From Phaseolus vulgaris (lineage: Eukaryota; Streptophyta; Magnoliopsida; Fabales; Fabaceae): a stretch of 64,000 nt of DNA. Positions 35,239-46,580 of the stretch are shown piece by piece (the stretch's first letter is position 1; each line of letters opens with the position of its first letter). A model generated the notes under the pieces. The model made no database searches. It saw nothing but the letters and a program-made list of their open reading frames with translations, and was not told the origin of the DNA. Position numbers and translations under genes: made by a program. The stretch is taken from NCBI RefSeq assembly GCF_000499845.2, contig NC_023756.2:46577947-46641946 (forward strand), given 5' to 3'.

Positions 35239-38200
35239 TTAAGCTATGGTATCTTCACCATTTCCCTTTGCTGAACGAAGTGAATATTGGCTTGCCATCA
35301 CTGCATCATCCAATGTTAGATAGAACGTCTCTTTCCCAATTTTGTCAACAAACTTTGATGCCAAAAGCTTCTCCAACACCTCTAGCCTTGGGTTTACGAA
35401 CAAAATCTACACATTAGGAGAAAAAAAAAATTAATCAGCTTATAAGGTAAGGTTTTTCACATTTTTCGTGGGGAGAATACATATGCTCATAAACTTGCTA
35501 ACATAGGTTTTATTCATAGAGATTATTTTCATCAGTATAATAAACTTTCATCTAGTCTTTTCTTAGAGTTTTTTTATTAACATGTATAAATTACCTATGT
35601 ACCATTTTTGTTAATATATAGGTTTTGGTCTAATCTTCCATTATTTTTTTTATCTCGTTTCTCTTTTCTTTTAATAATACTTTTTCCATGTGGTTGCAGA
35701 TGATTGTTATTACTTGAAGTATTAGCCTAACTGAGATGTCAAGTGTCATAGTGATGCCTAACTGAGAGTTTTTATAAAAAAAGAGAGTAAGGTTTACATC
35801 TACTTATATACTACACTACAAGAAAATCATAAAATAGAAACCAATTTTTAGATACCAACATAATTAGTTGCAATAGTAACTAAATTAGAGACCATTTTGA
35901 AAACTAAAACAAAAATTGGTTTCTAAATTAGTTTATATTATTGTTAAATAGTTTCTAAATTGGTATCTAATTAGCAACCAGGTTTTAAAGACTAAATTTA
36001 GAAACTAAATAATTGGTAGTTAAAACCTTGGTTGCTAATTAGATACCAATTTAGAAACTATTTAACAATAATAGAAACTAATTTAGAAACCAATTTTTGT
36101 TTTAATTTCTAAAATGGTCTCTAATTTAGTTACTATTGCAACTAATTATTTTGGTTTCTAAAAATTGGTTTCTATTAATGATTTTCTTGTAGTGATAGGT
36201 TTTAGTCTAGTCCTCCCATATTTTTTTTATCTCGTTTCTCTTTTATTTAATAATACTTTTTCCATGTGGTTGCAGATGATTGTTATTACTTGAAGTGTTA
36301 GCCTAATTGAGATGTTAAGTTTCATAGTGATGCCTAAATGAGAGTTTTTATAAAAAAAAGAGTAAGGTTTACGTCTACATATAGTATGAAATGTTTTTAT
36401 CTCTAGTTGATGTGAGATCTCTAATATTAACATTGTTTATCCTTAACAATCACTTAAAGACATTCATTTAGTAATAAGTTGGGAAGAGAATCTAACTAAG
36501 ATGTCAAGTCTCATAACGATGCCTAACTTGAGAATTTTTTTTTATAATAAAACAAAAAAGGTTTGCATCTACTTATATACTATGAAATGTCCTAATCTCT
36601 AGTCAATGTAAGATCTCCGACATTATCATTGTTTATCCCTTAACAATCACTTAAATATATTCATTTAGTTAAATGAGTTGGGAAGAGAGTCTACTCTAAG
36701 CACTTGAAATCCATGTTACCTTAATTGCATTCTTTGTCAACACTTTAACTAATTCATCCAATGCTTTGATAGCAGTTGAGTCAATGGATGTCACCCCTGT
36801 AAATTAACCATTTAATAACAAAAATAAAGTTGATTTCATTCCAATGAACTCATTCTAAACAATTTTTTGTATCTTAATTTCACCTGACAAATCAAGTATG
36901 ATGTGCTCAACACCATCTCCAGTAGACGCTTGCTCACTTCGAATATACCTCATAATCCTAATGCAAATTAAATTGCAGAAATGAATTAATTCCAATAATT
37001 TTCATAGTTGCGATGCATCAAGACTAATCAATGGATGAATCCATAATTTACCTTTCTTTGACGTAATTAGAATTTGCAAAGTAAACGGGAGAACCAAGTT
37101 GAATAATAAGAACCCCTGGGAATGTTGAAACATTATATTGCTCTGTGTCTCTGTATAAACCTACTTCAGTTAACTTTCCAAGCTTGCATGGCAATGGTCT
37201 AGCCACATATAGAAGTGCTCTAAGAACCCCAAGTCCAACCTTCATTGCAAATAGAATCATCATCATCAAAGTCAAACTCCATTTAATCTAGTTCAATTCA
37301 TTAATGTGTTAGCCCTTAGTAGCAGCGACACTGACATGTACAATACGGACACGAAATTAATGTATTTGTTCTTTTTAAAGTTATGTTGTCAGAGTTTCAA
37401 AAAATATTTTTTGAATTGTGTTGTACGAATATCATACATGTGTTGGTGTTCGATACGTGTGTCTAACACGGATGCGAGGCGTGTTGGAGTCTCGTAACCT
37501 AACTTATATGAAAATGAAAATTCATATGAAAAGAAGTTACTAAAATGAAGAACAGAAGAAGGAGTTGAGTGCTGACAGAAATCATGAGGCCAACATCCAT
37601 GCTTATGAAGACAACTCCAAGGAAGGCAGCCATGCAAATGACAAAATCAAACTTGTCAACTTTGTAGAGATGAATGACTTCTTCGTAATGAATGAGTCCA
37701 AGCATGGCAGATATAATAATCACTGAGAGAGCAACAAGAGGGGTGTAGCCAAATAATGGTGCCAAAAATTGTAATGTCAGTGCCATTATTATTGCCTGTA
37801 TCACATTTGCCATTGCAGTCTTGCACCCTGCATTGTAATTCACTGCAGTCTTCGAAAATGGTCCTGCACAATAGATTTAGAACCAACATGTAACACCACT
37901 TGTAACCAAAACTAGGCCAATTTTTGTGTGTGTGAAGTGTGACAAACACATTATCATGAAGTAGTATATAGTAGCAAAATGGTTGAGTTTTGCAATTTAA
38001 AACATGAACTATAAAGTGTTAAACAAAAGGAAAATGTTACTTATTGAAAGTTATCAGTTTATAACTGTGATTTGAACAGTAGAATTTTAAAATTCTCACA
38101 CTTAAGCAAAAAGTTATTTATCTTTCTAGTTGTAATCTGGTGTAGAGTTGTGAACAATTCATCGATCTAGATAAAGTATTACTGAGATGGTTATTTTGTG

Positions 38201-41200
38201 TGCAGGTGTGAATAAAAACTCACCACTAGTCAAGTAGCAGGAAGTAAAAGATCCGAATAAGTTCATGAGGCCAAAAGCGACCATTTCTTTGTTCCCATCA
38301 TGAGGTGTGTTATCAGCAACAGCAAAGCTTCTTCCTATTGCTATTCCTTCCTATAATAAAAACAAAAGAATAGGTAAATTTTTTTGATTGAAGTGTATCT
38401 GATGATTGGAAGAGATTTTAATTTCTTACTGCTAATGATAACACCCCTGTGATAAGACCAGCTTGCAAAACTGCTGATAAATATTTACCATCAAAGTTCA
38501 AATAGTGGATGGACAATGGATTTAATCCTTTATCTAGATGCCCCACCTATATGTAATAATCAATTTCATATAAGAACAAATTACACAAAATCTTGGTATA
38601 TTTTTAAGATACTTTTTGGAAACTGAAAAAAGTTATCACAATATCTAACTTACAATTTGAATTCCATGTTTTTGGCCCTTGACGAGGTAGGTGAAAACTC
38701 CAGCAACTACTACAGTCACCATTGGACCTATAGCCTGTACCCAAAAGAGTTTTGGATTCTTGTTCCTCTGAAACATCAGAAAAATGTTAATTTTGATAAC
38801 TGTTTACAACTGTAGTTCTAGTCAATACAATTTTTGATCTATGATTATCAATATATCAGCACTCAAAAGATTATACCAAAAAGTGAAATCCATTAGGATA
38901 ATTAACTTTGTTACACATGTTAATTCAATCACTTAATTAAAATATGGCAATGGTATGGTGAGATATTAATATTGTTATATTTTCTTTGTCTAACTTTGAC
39001 TTTACTGTTAGCTAGTATTGGTGGCATAATTATACTGATACGAAATTCTTAAGGTCCAACAAGGGTTGAGTGGCGCACTAAATGTCTTGTCTCATGCCAC
39101 TTCTTGCTCTTTATGACAAATAAATTATATATGAAAAGGAGAAAGCTGAGATGAGAATGGCTACAACAAAGGGTACTCACCAAGTGTCTGGTAAATTGCA
39201 AGAAAGCAAGGAACACCACGCCAAGAACTGTAGGTTCCCACCTAATCTGTTAAATGAGTAAAAAAGACAACCCCACCCACGTTATTCATTCCCAAAATAT
39301 AGATAAACATCATTATTTTCTTTTCTTAAAAAGTTGTTTTTGATGAAACTAATGAAACAAACAAGTGAACATATGTATAAAAGAAACCAAGAGGGAAAAA
39401 GTTGTGAACTGATATTTCCATTTTAAAGCATCAGTGCCCTTTGTGATTAAGGTATTACTATTATATGTGTTATGCTTCGATCATATTTTCCATGTGTAGG
39501 TGAGTGAGATTATGGAACCTGATGCTTGTGTTGAAAGAGGCTAAAATTGAGTTGGGATATCATTATCATTCTAGAGGGAACTGTCCTCATATGTAATAAT
39601 TTGATTTCGTATCGCAACCTTTTAGTATTTTGGTCGGTCAAAAAAGCACTAAATATAATTTGAGCTTGTTCTATGCTAACCTCGTGTCTATTGTTGACGA
39701 TGCTCTTTACCACTTCAATTAAGTTGGTTTTTTGTGAAAAATGTACCATGCCAAACACACCCTTTAGTTGTTGGAGGATGAGAATCACTGCTGTCCCTCC
39801 CATGAAGCCATTGATGGTAGAATGAGAGAAAAAGTCCACCAGTATCCCCAGCCTGCAACAAGTTTTGCAAAATATATATGTAATTCTTCATTTGTAAGAA
39901 ACATATTTAATAGATTTCAACTGATAAAGAGATGTGTTGGAAGCATTTTCTGATATCATTAATTAAAATGTTCCTTTGACAACTGCAAAGTAGAAAGTAA
40001 AGTATAATCTGGTGCATAATTATCAAGGTAGTAACAGTGTATCATTAAAACTTGGTTAGAGAAAGACCCTTTACATGTCCCCACATGAGAAGAAAATGTG
40101 TTAATTACCTGAAAATTCCCAAACAAGCCTGGAAAATACCAGTGATAAAGGTGGTAGTGAAAATCAAATGAAGATACAAGGTTGGGTCTTCTTTTGGGTC
40201 TGCCACTGTTTGTATGGTTTGACCAATGAGCAATGATGCTGCTGCTATCGTCCCCACTGCCATGTGCCTTGAACTCCCAAAAATAGCATAGACTAGAGGT
40301 GGGACAAAGCTTGAATCTGATAAAATCATGCCAAAACGTCAAATCAACACACACAACCTATTACCTTAAATTCTTCATCTCTTCATCCCAAACCCAACCT
40401 TAAAAAATCGAATCAACTATCAGTTTCTTTATATCTCACACAACAGCATTAAAACTGTCGAAGGGAGTTACTTACTCACGTAACTAACTCTCTACACACC
40501 CACATAATGAATTCAACCAAACCATACACAAAGTGATGCCAAAAATTTCTCCATCTTGGTTTCTAAACCATAGATGGCCATTCAGTTTTCTTTCGCTGAT
40601 AAAATTCACACCAATTCAATCCATGCACAACGAAAGAACGATGTTAGAGATCTCACGTTAACTTAAAATTAAGACATTTCATAGTATATAAGTGGTGAAA
40701 ATTCCATCTTATAAACCGGTTTTATAAGGTTGAGTTAGATAAAGTTCATGAAATAAATCTTGATTCTAATCATAAACACTATCATGAGTAAAATCAATGG
40801 TTTTACTATAGAGAGCAATATAACTAAATGGTGCCAAACAAACACAGATGAAAAGCAAATAATGACTGAAACACATGGAATGAAACATCAATCAAACAGA
40901 GTGATTGTAGAAATGAATGGATGAGGGAGAAAAGGAGAGAAATAAGAGAAAGAAGAGTGATTTCTTACAAAGGCCAATGAGAGGAGGAAGGTCTGCAAGT
41001 TTGGCATAGCTGATGCCTTGAGGGATGGCAAGGCTTGAGATGGTTAAACCAGCAACCAAGTCAGAGCAAAAGAGACGCCAATTGTAGGTTGGTAGCCACT
41101 CAAAGATGGGAATGAAGTATTGCACCCCCTTCAGTATCCTCCTCGTTGTCTTCTCCTCGTTCTTGAACTGCCTGAAGGGATCATCAGGGAACAAAGTTTC

Positions 41201-41329
41201 CTTCAACCCCGTCTTCAGTTTCGCCCCGAATCCTCTCTGGATCGAGAAATTCACCCCATGAACGTGATCATCACGATCATTATCGTCATGGTTGTGATTA
41301 TCAACTTCCCTGTTACCAAGACTACCCAT
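35239..41329 (-). CDS. SULTR3;5: Group 3 sulfate transporter, SULTR3;5/SST1-like (12 exons)
   Basis: Exons (minus strand order): 41329-40969, 40316-40109, 39852-39681, 39246-39181, 38767-38654, 38546-38430, 38350-38224, 37863-37577, 37239-37052, 36957-36884, 36796-36720, 35406-35239. Every intron has GT..AG and all phases join, giving 1959 nt and 652 residues, the normal family length. Exon 1 starts MGSLGN and carries GVNFSIQRGFG, FPDDPF and the SulP signature region PQGISYAKLADLPPLIGLYS. The membrane part (about 10-12 helices) includes GFMGGTAV, EGIAIGRSFAV and NYNAG. A C-terminal STAS domain (about residues 505-640) includes LYRDTEQY and DLSGVTSID. Family knowledge: these are H+/sulfate symporters. 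Wording closest to Arabidopsis SULTR3;5 and, through it, to legume SST1 of the symbiosome membrane; assignment to that orthologue is inference. Intron 11 is filled with repeats but the exons are intact. Confidence 0.93.
35445..35813 (+). mobile_element. LINE 3' fragment plus TRIM piece in intron 11 (unit A)
   Basis: The LINE text runs from the RNase H end (cacatttttcgtggggagaa, ctcataaacttgctaac) through the 3' UTR and tail (gagagtttttataaaaaaa, about 35790). It is followed by ggtttacatctacttatatac, which belongs to a minus-strand TRIM LTR and is cut off by the MITE at 35814. It lies antisense within the last intron of the sulfate transporter. Confidence 0.78.
35814..36195. mobile_element. 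382-bp near-perfect CACTA foldback MITE
   Basis: It starts cactacaagaaaatcat and ends atgattttcttgtagtg. The two arms of about 180 bases are almost perfect reverse complements (shared words gaaaccaatttttag, aattagttgcaatagtaac and ggtatctaattagcaacca), so a transcript would fold into one long hairpin. It has no coding capacity. The flanking triplets (CTA left, ATA right) are not a duplication, and the element lies exactly between two copies of the intron's LINE/TRIM unit. Confidence 0.9.
36196..36690 (+). repeat. Tandem LINE-tail/TRIM units B and C in intron 11
   Basis: Unit B (36196 to about 36480) begins inside the LINE 3' UTR (ataggttttagtctagtcc) and runs through its tail. It continues into a minus-strand TRIM LTR (tatgaaatgtttttatctc, gatgtgagatctc) and then cattgtttatccttaacaatc and gttgggaagagaatcta. 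Unit C (about 36487-36690) repeats the same order from the end of the LINE tail (gatgtcaagtctcataacg) to gttgggaagagagtcta. The units differ by roughly a tenth of their bases, so the amplification is not very recent. Confidence 0.8.
37318..37492. repeat. GACACGG-type foldback repeat in intron 8
   Basis: The left end has cagcgacactgacatgtac, then aatacggacacg. The right end has cgatacgtgtgtctaacacg, then gatgcgaggcgtgttggag. The ends are partly complementary and match the ends of the larger repeat at 43765-44195. Sequence-only class: foldback repeat of unknown superfamily. Confidence 0.5.
40642..40757 (+). repeat. Solo TRIM LTR in intron 1 of the sulfate transporter
   Basis: Starts tgttagagatctcacgtta, continues atttcatagtatataagtgg and cttataaaccggttttataa, and ends after ggttgagttagat. 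This is one LTR of the TRIM family without interior or primer site, in antisense orientation to the gene. Confidence 0.75.
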
Positions 41330-41480
41330 GGTAACAAACACAACACTAACAAAGAATGTATACGTGTATATATGTGTATGTATGTGTATGTATGCTGAGA
41401 GAGAAGAGAAAAGAAGAGAAAGAGAAGAGAAAGAGAGAAGAGGGTGTTAGAGAAATAAGAACTAGTTAAGGGTGTTTGTG
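41330..41480 (-). promoter_or_regulatory. Predicted 5' leader of the sulfate transporter
   Basis: On the minus strand, the stretch between the TATA box and the ATG is strongly pyrimidine-rich (CTTCTCTCTTTCTCTTCTC-like, about 41395-41445). It also contains a short (GTAT)n run (about 41365-41393 on the plus strand). CT-rich leaders are common in plant genes. Transcript start is inferred from TATA spacing. Confidence 0.5.
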
Positions 41481-41506
41481 AGAGAGACGCGTGGTGGCTG
41501 TGAGAG

Positions 41507-41514
41507 TATATATA
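41507..41514 (-). promoter_or_regulatory. TATA box of the sulfate transporter
   Basis: On the minus strand the sequence reads GCCTATATATACTC, a strong TATA match about 180 bases upstream of the start codon. It predicts transcription start near 41480. Confidence 0.6.
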
Positions 41515-41519
41515 GGCCT

Positions 41520-43445
41520 TTTGTAGTGGAAACTATTTATAGGGTAAATGATAATTGGTTGAAAGAACAGTGATGAATATCTTGTTTTGTTTTCTTTTTG
41601 GTATTTGTTTGGTTTGGATAATTGAGAGAATTTGGTTTTGGAACAACTTAGAATCTGCTGTTTCTTGCACATTCCAACGTTAAATGTTCTGCACAAAACA
41701 CTTCAGCAGTGTTATTTTGCTGTCTCTTCTGCATAATTAATACCAGTCTTCAACTTTTCTTATATCCTTTCTGTAATATTGTTATGTGTGTTATGTTTAT
41801 AACCCTATATTGTTATGATATATGGTTGTATGATAAGTATATGTTGAGAATTTTGTATAAGGGTATAATTAAAAAAAGAAATATTTTTTTTAAAAAATTA
41901 AATTAATTTTAAAATTATATTTGTAAACTTGAATATGTGTGTGTATATAATTTATAAAGCTAAAAAAATATCAACTACTCTTTCATTAATTATATACATG
42001 CTATTAAATTAATCTTTGCTTATATATTTTATTGTAAAGTAGAATAAAGAAAATAAAAATCTCGTAACTATGTTTTAGAGTCAAGAAATTTATCGTATTT
42101 ATTGAAAGGAGCAATTTGAAAGACATAAAAAAACTAAACAGGTATATATTTAATTTTTTATTTTAGAGTAAAAAATGATATTAATGTTTTATTATATAAT
42201 TTGTTTCAATTACAGACTTCATATTCAGAAACATTAACTCTGATGAATTTATTCCTCAATATATAATGCTAGATGTCTGGTCTTGGTTTGTTAAAATAAA
42301 TTAAAAGGAAAACTCATTATTTGAGAAACTTGAGAATCTTCTTTTTCACATATTATCTGCACATAATTAATAAAGGAAAATATTCTTTGGGTTTAAATAT
42401 GTTAATCGATAAGAAAAGTTATTATTGATGGCTTTTAAGAGAAAGTGTTGTAAACAAAATATAAACTTAAAATATATTTACGTTTTAAAAAAAAAATATT
42501 TTAAATCTAACTTAATTTTATAAAATTTCATTTTTAATTAATGTTTGTATTTATTTATATATTAATATTAATATTTTTATCTTTAATCAAACACCTTCAA
42601 ATGTATAAAACTATATATTATGGATAATTCTATAATGAGTAAGTTGATAAGTTTAATAAATTTTTGCTAAAATTAAAAAAAATTCGCGTGACTTATCCAA
42701 AAATAAATTCACATTTAATTTATTTTCAGAAATTTATATTACAAATACTTTTTTTCCTATTTCCATGAAAAAAAGGTAAAAATCTTATATTTTTCCATAA
42801 AAATGGACTAAAATATATTTCTGCATTTAACTCATTATGCATTTTGTAATTTTTTTATTATGGATTTTCCCTTTCTATAGTATAAAGAAAATATTCTGAG
42901 TCAATATCATAATGCAAAAAAAAAATAAAAATGTCACGTGCAAATAATACTCTATTTAAAATAGTTAATACTTTTATAATACTGAAAGAGTAAAAATACA
43001 CATCCATATAACTGTGTTTTATGTGGAAGAAATTATTATTATTATTATTATTGGGAGATGAATTTGCCCTACTCTAATCCATCGTTTTGAGATCATTTTG
43101 GCTGATATTAATAAATTAAAAATTATTTAGTAATAGTCTTTTCGACGTGGGGAATGGAGAAATAAATTTATTTTATTATAGTATTATAGTTATTCAAGTG
43201 ATATTGTTTGATATTTAATTATAAGCTATTTTATTATGTTGTGCTTCTTCATCAACCCTTACACACATATTCATTTATGGTATTCTTGGGTTGATTGTGA
43301 AATATAATAATTTAATAATTTTAGAGTCAACCTTTTAACTATAATTCAATATAAAGTTCATTTTATGTTTAAATATAATTTAACCATTATTGCCTTTTGA
43401 GCTATTATTATCAACACGAATCTTCTATGCCGTTTCTTCAAAGAG

Positions 43446-43448
<3 letters not shown>
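41520..43448. other. Sulfate transporter upstream region and AT-rich spacer
   Basis: The first few hundred bases are the distal promoter side of the transporter. Beyond about 41850 it is featureless AT-rich DNA. No gene is supported. Confidence 0.5.
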
Positions 43449-43510
<62 letters not shown>

Positions 43511-43515
43511 GTATA
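43449..43515. repeat. (TA)n followed by (TGTA)n microsatellite
   Basis: About 25 TA units pass directly into four TGTA units, a compound repeat that can arise by point change and slippage. Confidence 0.95.
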
Positions 43516-43764
43516 TAAGTTCAGCAAATGTAATATTTTTAGTACGTCGAAGTGTATTTAGGTAAGTGTGTGACACTTCCAAATTGGAAAGAGATACAAA
43601 GAAAATTTTTGAAAAAATAAAATTACTTTTTGATCCACATCTATTATATACATTTATCATTTCTTATAATTTGATATTTTTTAATACGTTTTTCTTCTCG
43701 AATTGTAGTTTAAATAATGTTTCCTTATAATTAATTTTTTAAAAATATCTTTCTAGCTTATGTA

Positions 43765-44195
43765 GCACGTACACGGACACGGACACTGATACGACATGGA
43801 TACAAAGATACGTATAATCTCTAAAATGTAGGACACGGGTCTATATATTATATAATTATGAATTATATAAATTAAAAATAAAGATTTATGTGCACAAGTA
43901 TGTCCGAGATTATTTTTTGGAACAAAAAGATGTTTTTCATGATTGGTTCAAAATGATTTGTTTCTTTGTTTTATAATCATAATAAAAAATTATACAATAA
44001 GTTTGAGTTTTTAGAAAATTAATGTATTTTTTCTTTCTAAAATTGTGTTAGAATCGTACTAGAATTGTTAAAAATCTAACAAATACTTTTTGAATTGGAT
44101 ACTTCACGAATACGTGTCCTACAAATGTCATACGAGTGTCGATGTCCGATACGAGGATCCGACACCGACACAAAGAGGAGTGTCCGAACTTCATA
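43765..44195. repeat. GACACGG-type foldback repeat
   Basis: The left end is cacgtacacggacacggacac, then gatacgacatggatac. The right end is gtcgatgtccgatacgagg, then atccgacaccgacac and ggagtgtccg, roughly the reverse complement. The AT-rich middle of about 330 bases has no open frame. A related shorter copy lies in intron 8 of the sulfate transporter. Probably a non-autonomous DNA element, superfamily unknown. Confidence 0.55.
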
Positions 44196-44199
44196 TAAC

Positions 44200-44769
44200 A
44201 TTTCAACTTTTCTAAACATAATTTTTTAATGTTTTATTTGTTGCAAACAATTATTATTTTTTAATTAGGAAAAATGGTGTCCAAAGAAACGAATTATTGT
44301 ATTTTAATTAAGTAAACGAATAAAAAGAGAGTGAAGTAATGAAGTAGGAGAGAAAGCAAAACCAATGAAGTTCCTTTCATTTTTATTTTTTATTTTTTAG
44401 TGAATAATTATGCGGCAACAGGTAGAAGTTATTAAGTATAATTTTCAGTTATTAGAATATTGAATGGGTTGCTTCCATGGGTAAATTAGTCTTTCTTTAG
44501 CTTCTTAATAAATTATTCAAATATATTTATAACTGATTTTCTACATTCCTTTATTTAACAAGACACCAACCCTACTTGAAGGTAATGAATTTCTTTGTTT
44601 TACATAAATTTCATGTTTACTAAAGATAAAATGAAAAAAAAAATGAAATTGTTAAATCCAATTCATACTTATCCATATTCATATTACTTTAAATTTATTT
44701 AAGTGGGTTTATTTCAAATTTAAATAATTTATTTGTTTTTAAATTCAATCCATTTATTTAATTTAATGG
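44200..44769. other. AT-rich spacer
   Basis: No gene or repeat is recognised. Confidence 0.4.
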
Positions 44770-45575
44770 AGCTTTCTCTGTTTCTTGAAGTTCATACGAC
44801 TCTACGACTCTGATTGCTGAGTTTTATGGGGTTATACATGTTATGGAGAAAACTCAAAAGATGAGACTTACTAATGTCTGACTAGAATGTGATTCTGTTT
44901 TGGTTTGTGCTGTGTTTACTGTTAGGATCAGTGTTCCTTAAATGCTTCGTAACCGATGAAATACTTGTCTTTATTAATATGAGAAAATCATGTTTAAGGT
45001 TACTCATTTTTTCGTAAAGGAAATGCATGTGCTGGTAAATTGACTAATTTAGGATTTATTCTTAGAGAATCTTTTCAATGCTATAATAGGCTACTATCAT
45101 TACAAGAAAAGCATGAAATATAAACCAATTTTTAGAAACAAAAAATAATTAGAATAATTAATTGCTATAGTGACTAAATTATAGACCATTTTAGATAACT
45201 AAAAAAATTTTAGTTTCTAAATTAGTTTCAATTACTGTTAAATGGTTTATAAATCGGTGTCTGATTAGCAACCAAAGTTTTTGCTACCCATTATTTAGAT
45301 TCTAAATTTAGTCACTATAACAACTAATTATTTTTTGTTTCTAAAAATTGGTTTCTATTTTATGACTTTCTTGTAGTGCATCTAGTATGTTCTTATAATT
45401 TTTTATGTATAAGTATAGTCTACTTATGTATCGTTTTTGTTAATATATGGGTTTTGGTCTAGTCCCTCCTTATTTTTGTATTTTTTTAATAATATTTTTT
45501 TATACAATGACAAATTATTATTGTTGTTACTTGACAAAGTTGCATAGTGATACCTAACATAAAAGTTTTTATTTA
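44770..45575 (+). mobile_element. 5'-truncated LINE interrupted by a MITE
   Basis: The LINE part begins in the RNase H domain (gctttctctgtttcttgaag, tgctgagttttatgg) and reaches gctataataggctac near 45094. It resumes at 45379 with catctagtatgttcttat and runs through the 3' UTR to the tail (acctaacataaaagttttt). The frame carries stops (for example tgactagaatg and ttccttaaatg), so it is dead. The interruption is the MITE at 45098-45378. Confidence 0.85.
45098..45378. mobile_element. CACTA-type foldback MITE inserted in a LINE
   Basis: Starts cattacaagaaaagcatg and ends gactttcttgtagtg, with inverted arms carrying aaaccaatttttag and its complement. Flanks are TAT and CAT, which fit a 3-bp target duplication with one change. 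It is shorter than the 382-bp copy because part of the centre is missing. Confidence 0.82.
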
Positions 45576-46408
45576 AAAAAATTCAATCAATTTATCTATT
45601 ATATTTTTTTTTGGATTTTAAAAAGTTAAAATTGAGGTTTTTCTTATATTAGATATTTTTTTAATTTTAAAAAACTAAAATTAAGGTTTTTCTATAGTAA
45701 ATATGTTTTATTATTTTTCATTAAGCAATCACAAACAGATTCACGATAGACTCGTTTTTTAATGTATATTAAGACTATTACAATAATATCTACATAAAAA
45801 TATTAACAATATATATATTTTTAATATACTAATTTTTAAATATTTTTACAACGGATAAAATATATATGAAAAATAATAATTTTATGATATTTTTTATCTA
45901 ACGAGTCTTTCTTTTATTTTATAATTTTCATAAATTTAATTGATAAATAATATGTATTAAAAATAATATGTATTAAAATCTAAGATATTAGTAGTTAAAA
46001 TCGTCAGACACTAATTTAAAAATAATTTTATAATTTTTTATTAATAATAAAAATTTATTTAGATGTCAATATTTTATTGTTTTTAAAATAGTATATAATT
46101 TAGTTAATATAATAATTAATTATTATTGGTTTTTAAATTTAGTTGTTATTTAATAAATTTTTTTAATGAATATTATGAAAGGTAAGAAAAACCAAGCATA
46201 TAGAAAAAAATAACATAATTCGCTGAAAAAGTATAAAATATATAAGAAATTCTACAAACATTTAATTGTCTAAATAAGAATATAATAAATTTTAAATATA
46301 AAATAAAACGATAATATACCAAACACCTAACCTAAAAAAAATTACAGGTTGACATTTATAAATTAAAAGTGATATAATGAAAATAAATAAATGGTACTAT
46401 AGGTTAAT
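45576..46408. other. AT-rich spacer with a diverged foldback half
   Basis: No gene. About 45960-46150 carries foldback-MITE internal words (agatattagtagttaaaatc, ttttattaataataaaaat) but no ends. Confidence 0.4.
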
Positions 46409-46580
46409 ACTACAAGAAAATCATAAAATAAAAATTAATTTTAGAAAAAAAACAATTAGTTGTTATAATGACTAAATTAAAAATATTTTAAAAATTAAAA
46501 AAAAATTAAATTAGTTTCTATTATTATTAATAATTTCTAAATTAATTTTTATTATTGTTAAATAGTTTATAAAAGTCATA
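46409..46580 (+). mobile_element. Half of a CACTA-type foldback MITE
   Basis: Starts actacaagaaaatcataaa (first C of the terminus changed) and follows the left arm (caattagttgttataatgac, gttaaatagtttataaaag) before the match fades. The right arm is absent. Confidence 0.6.
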
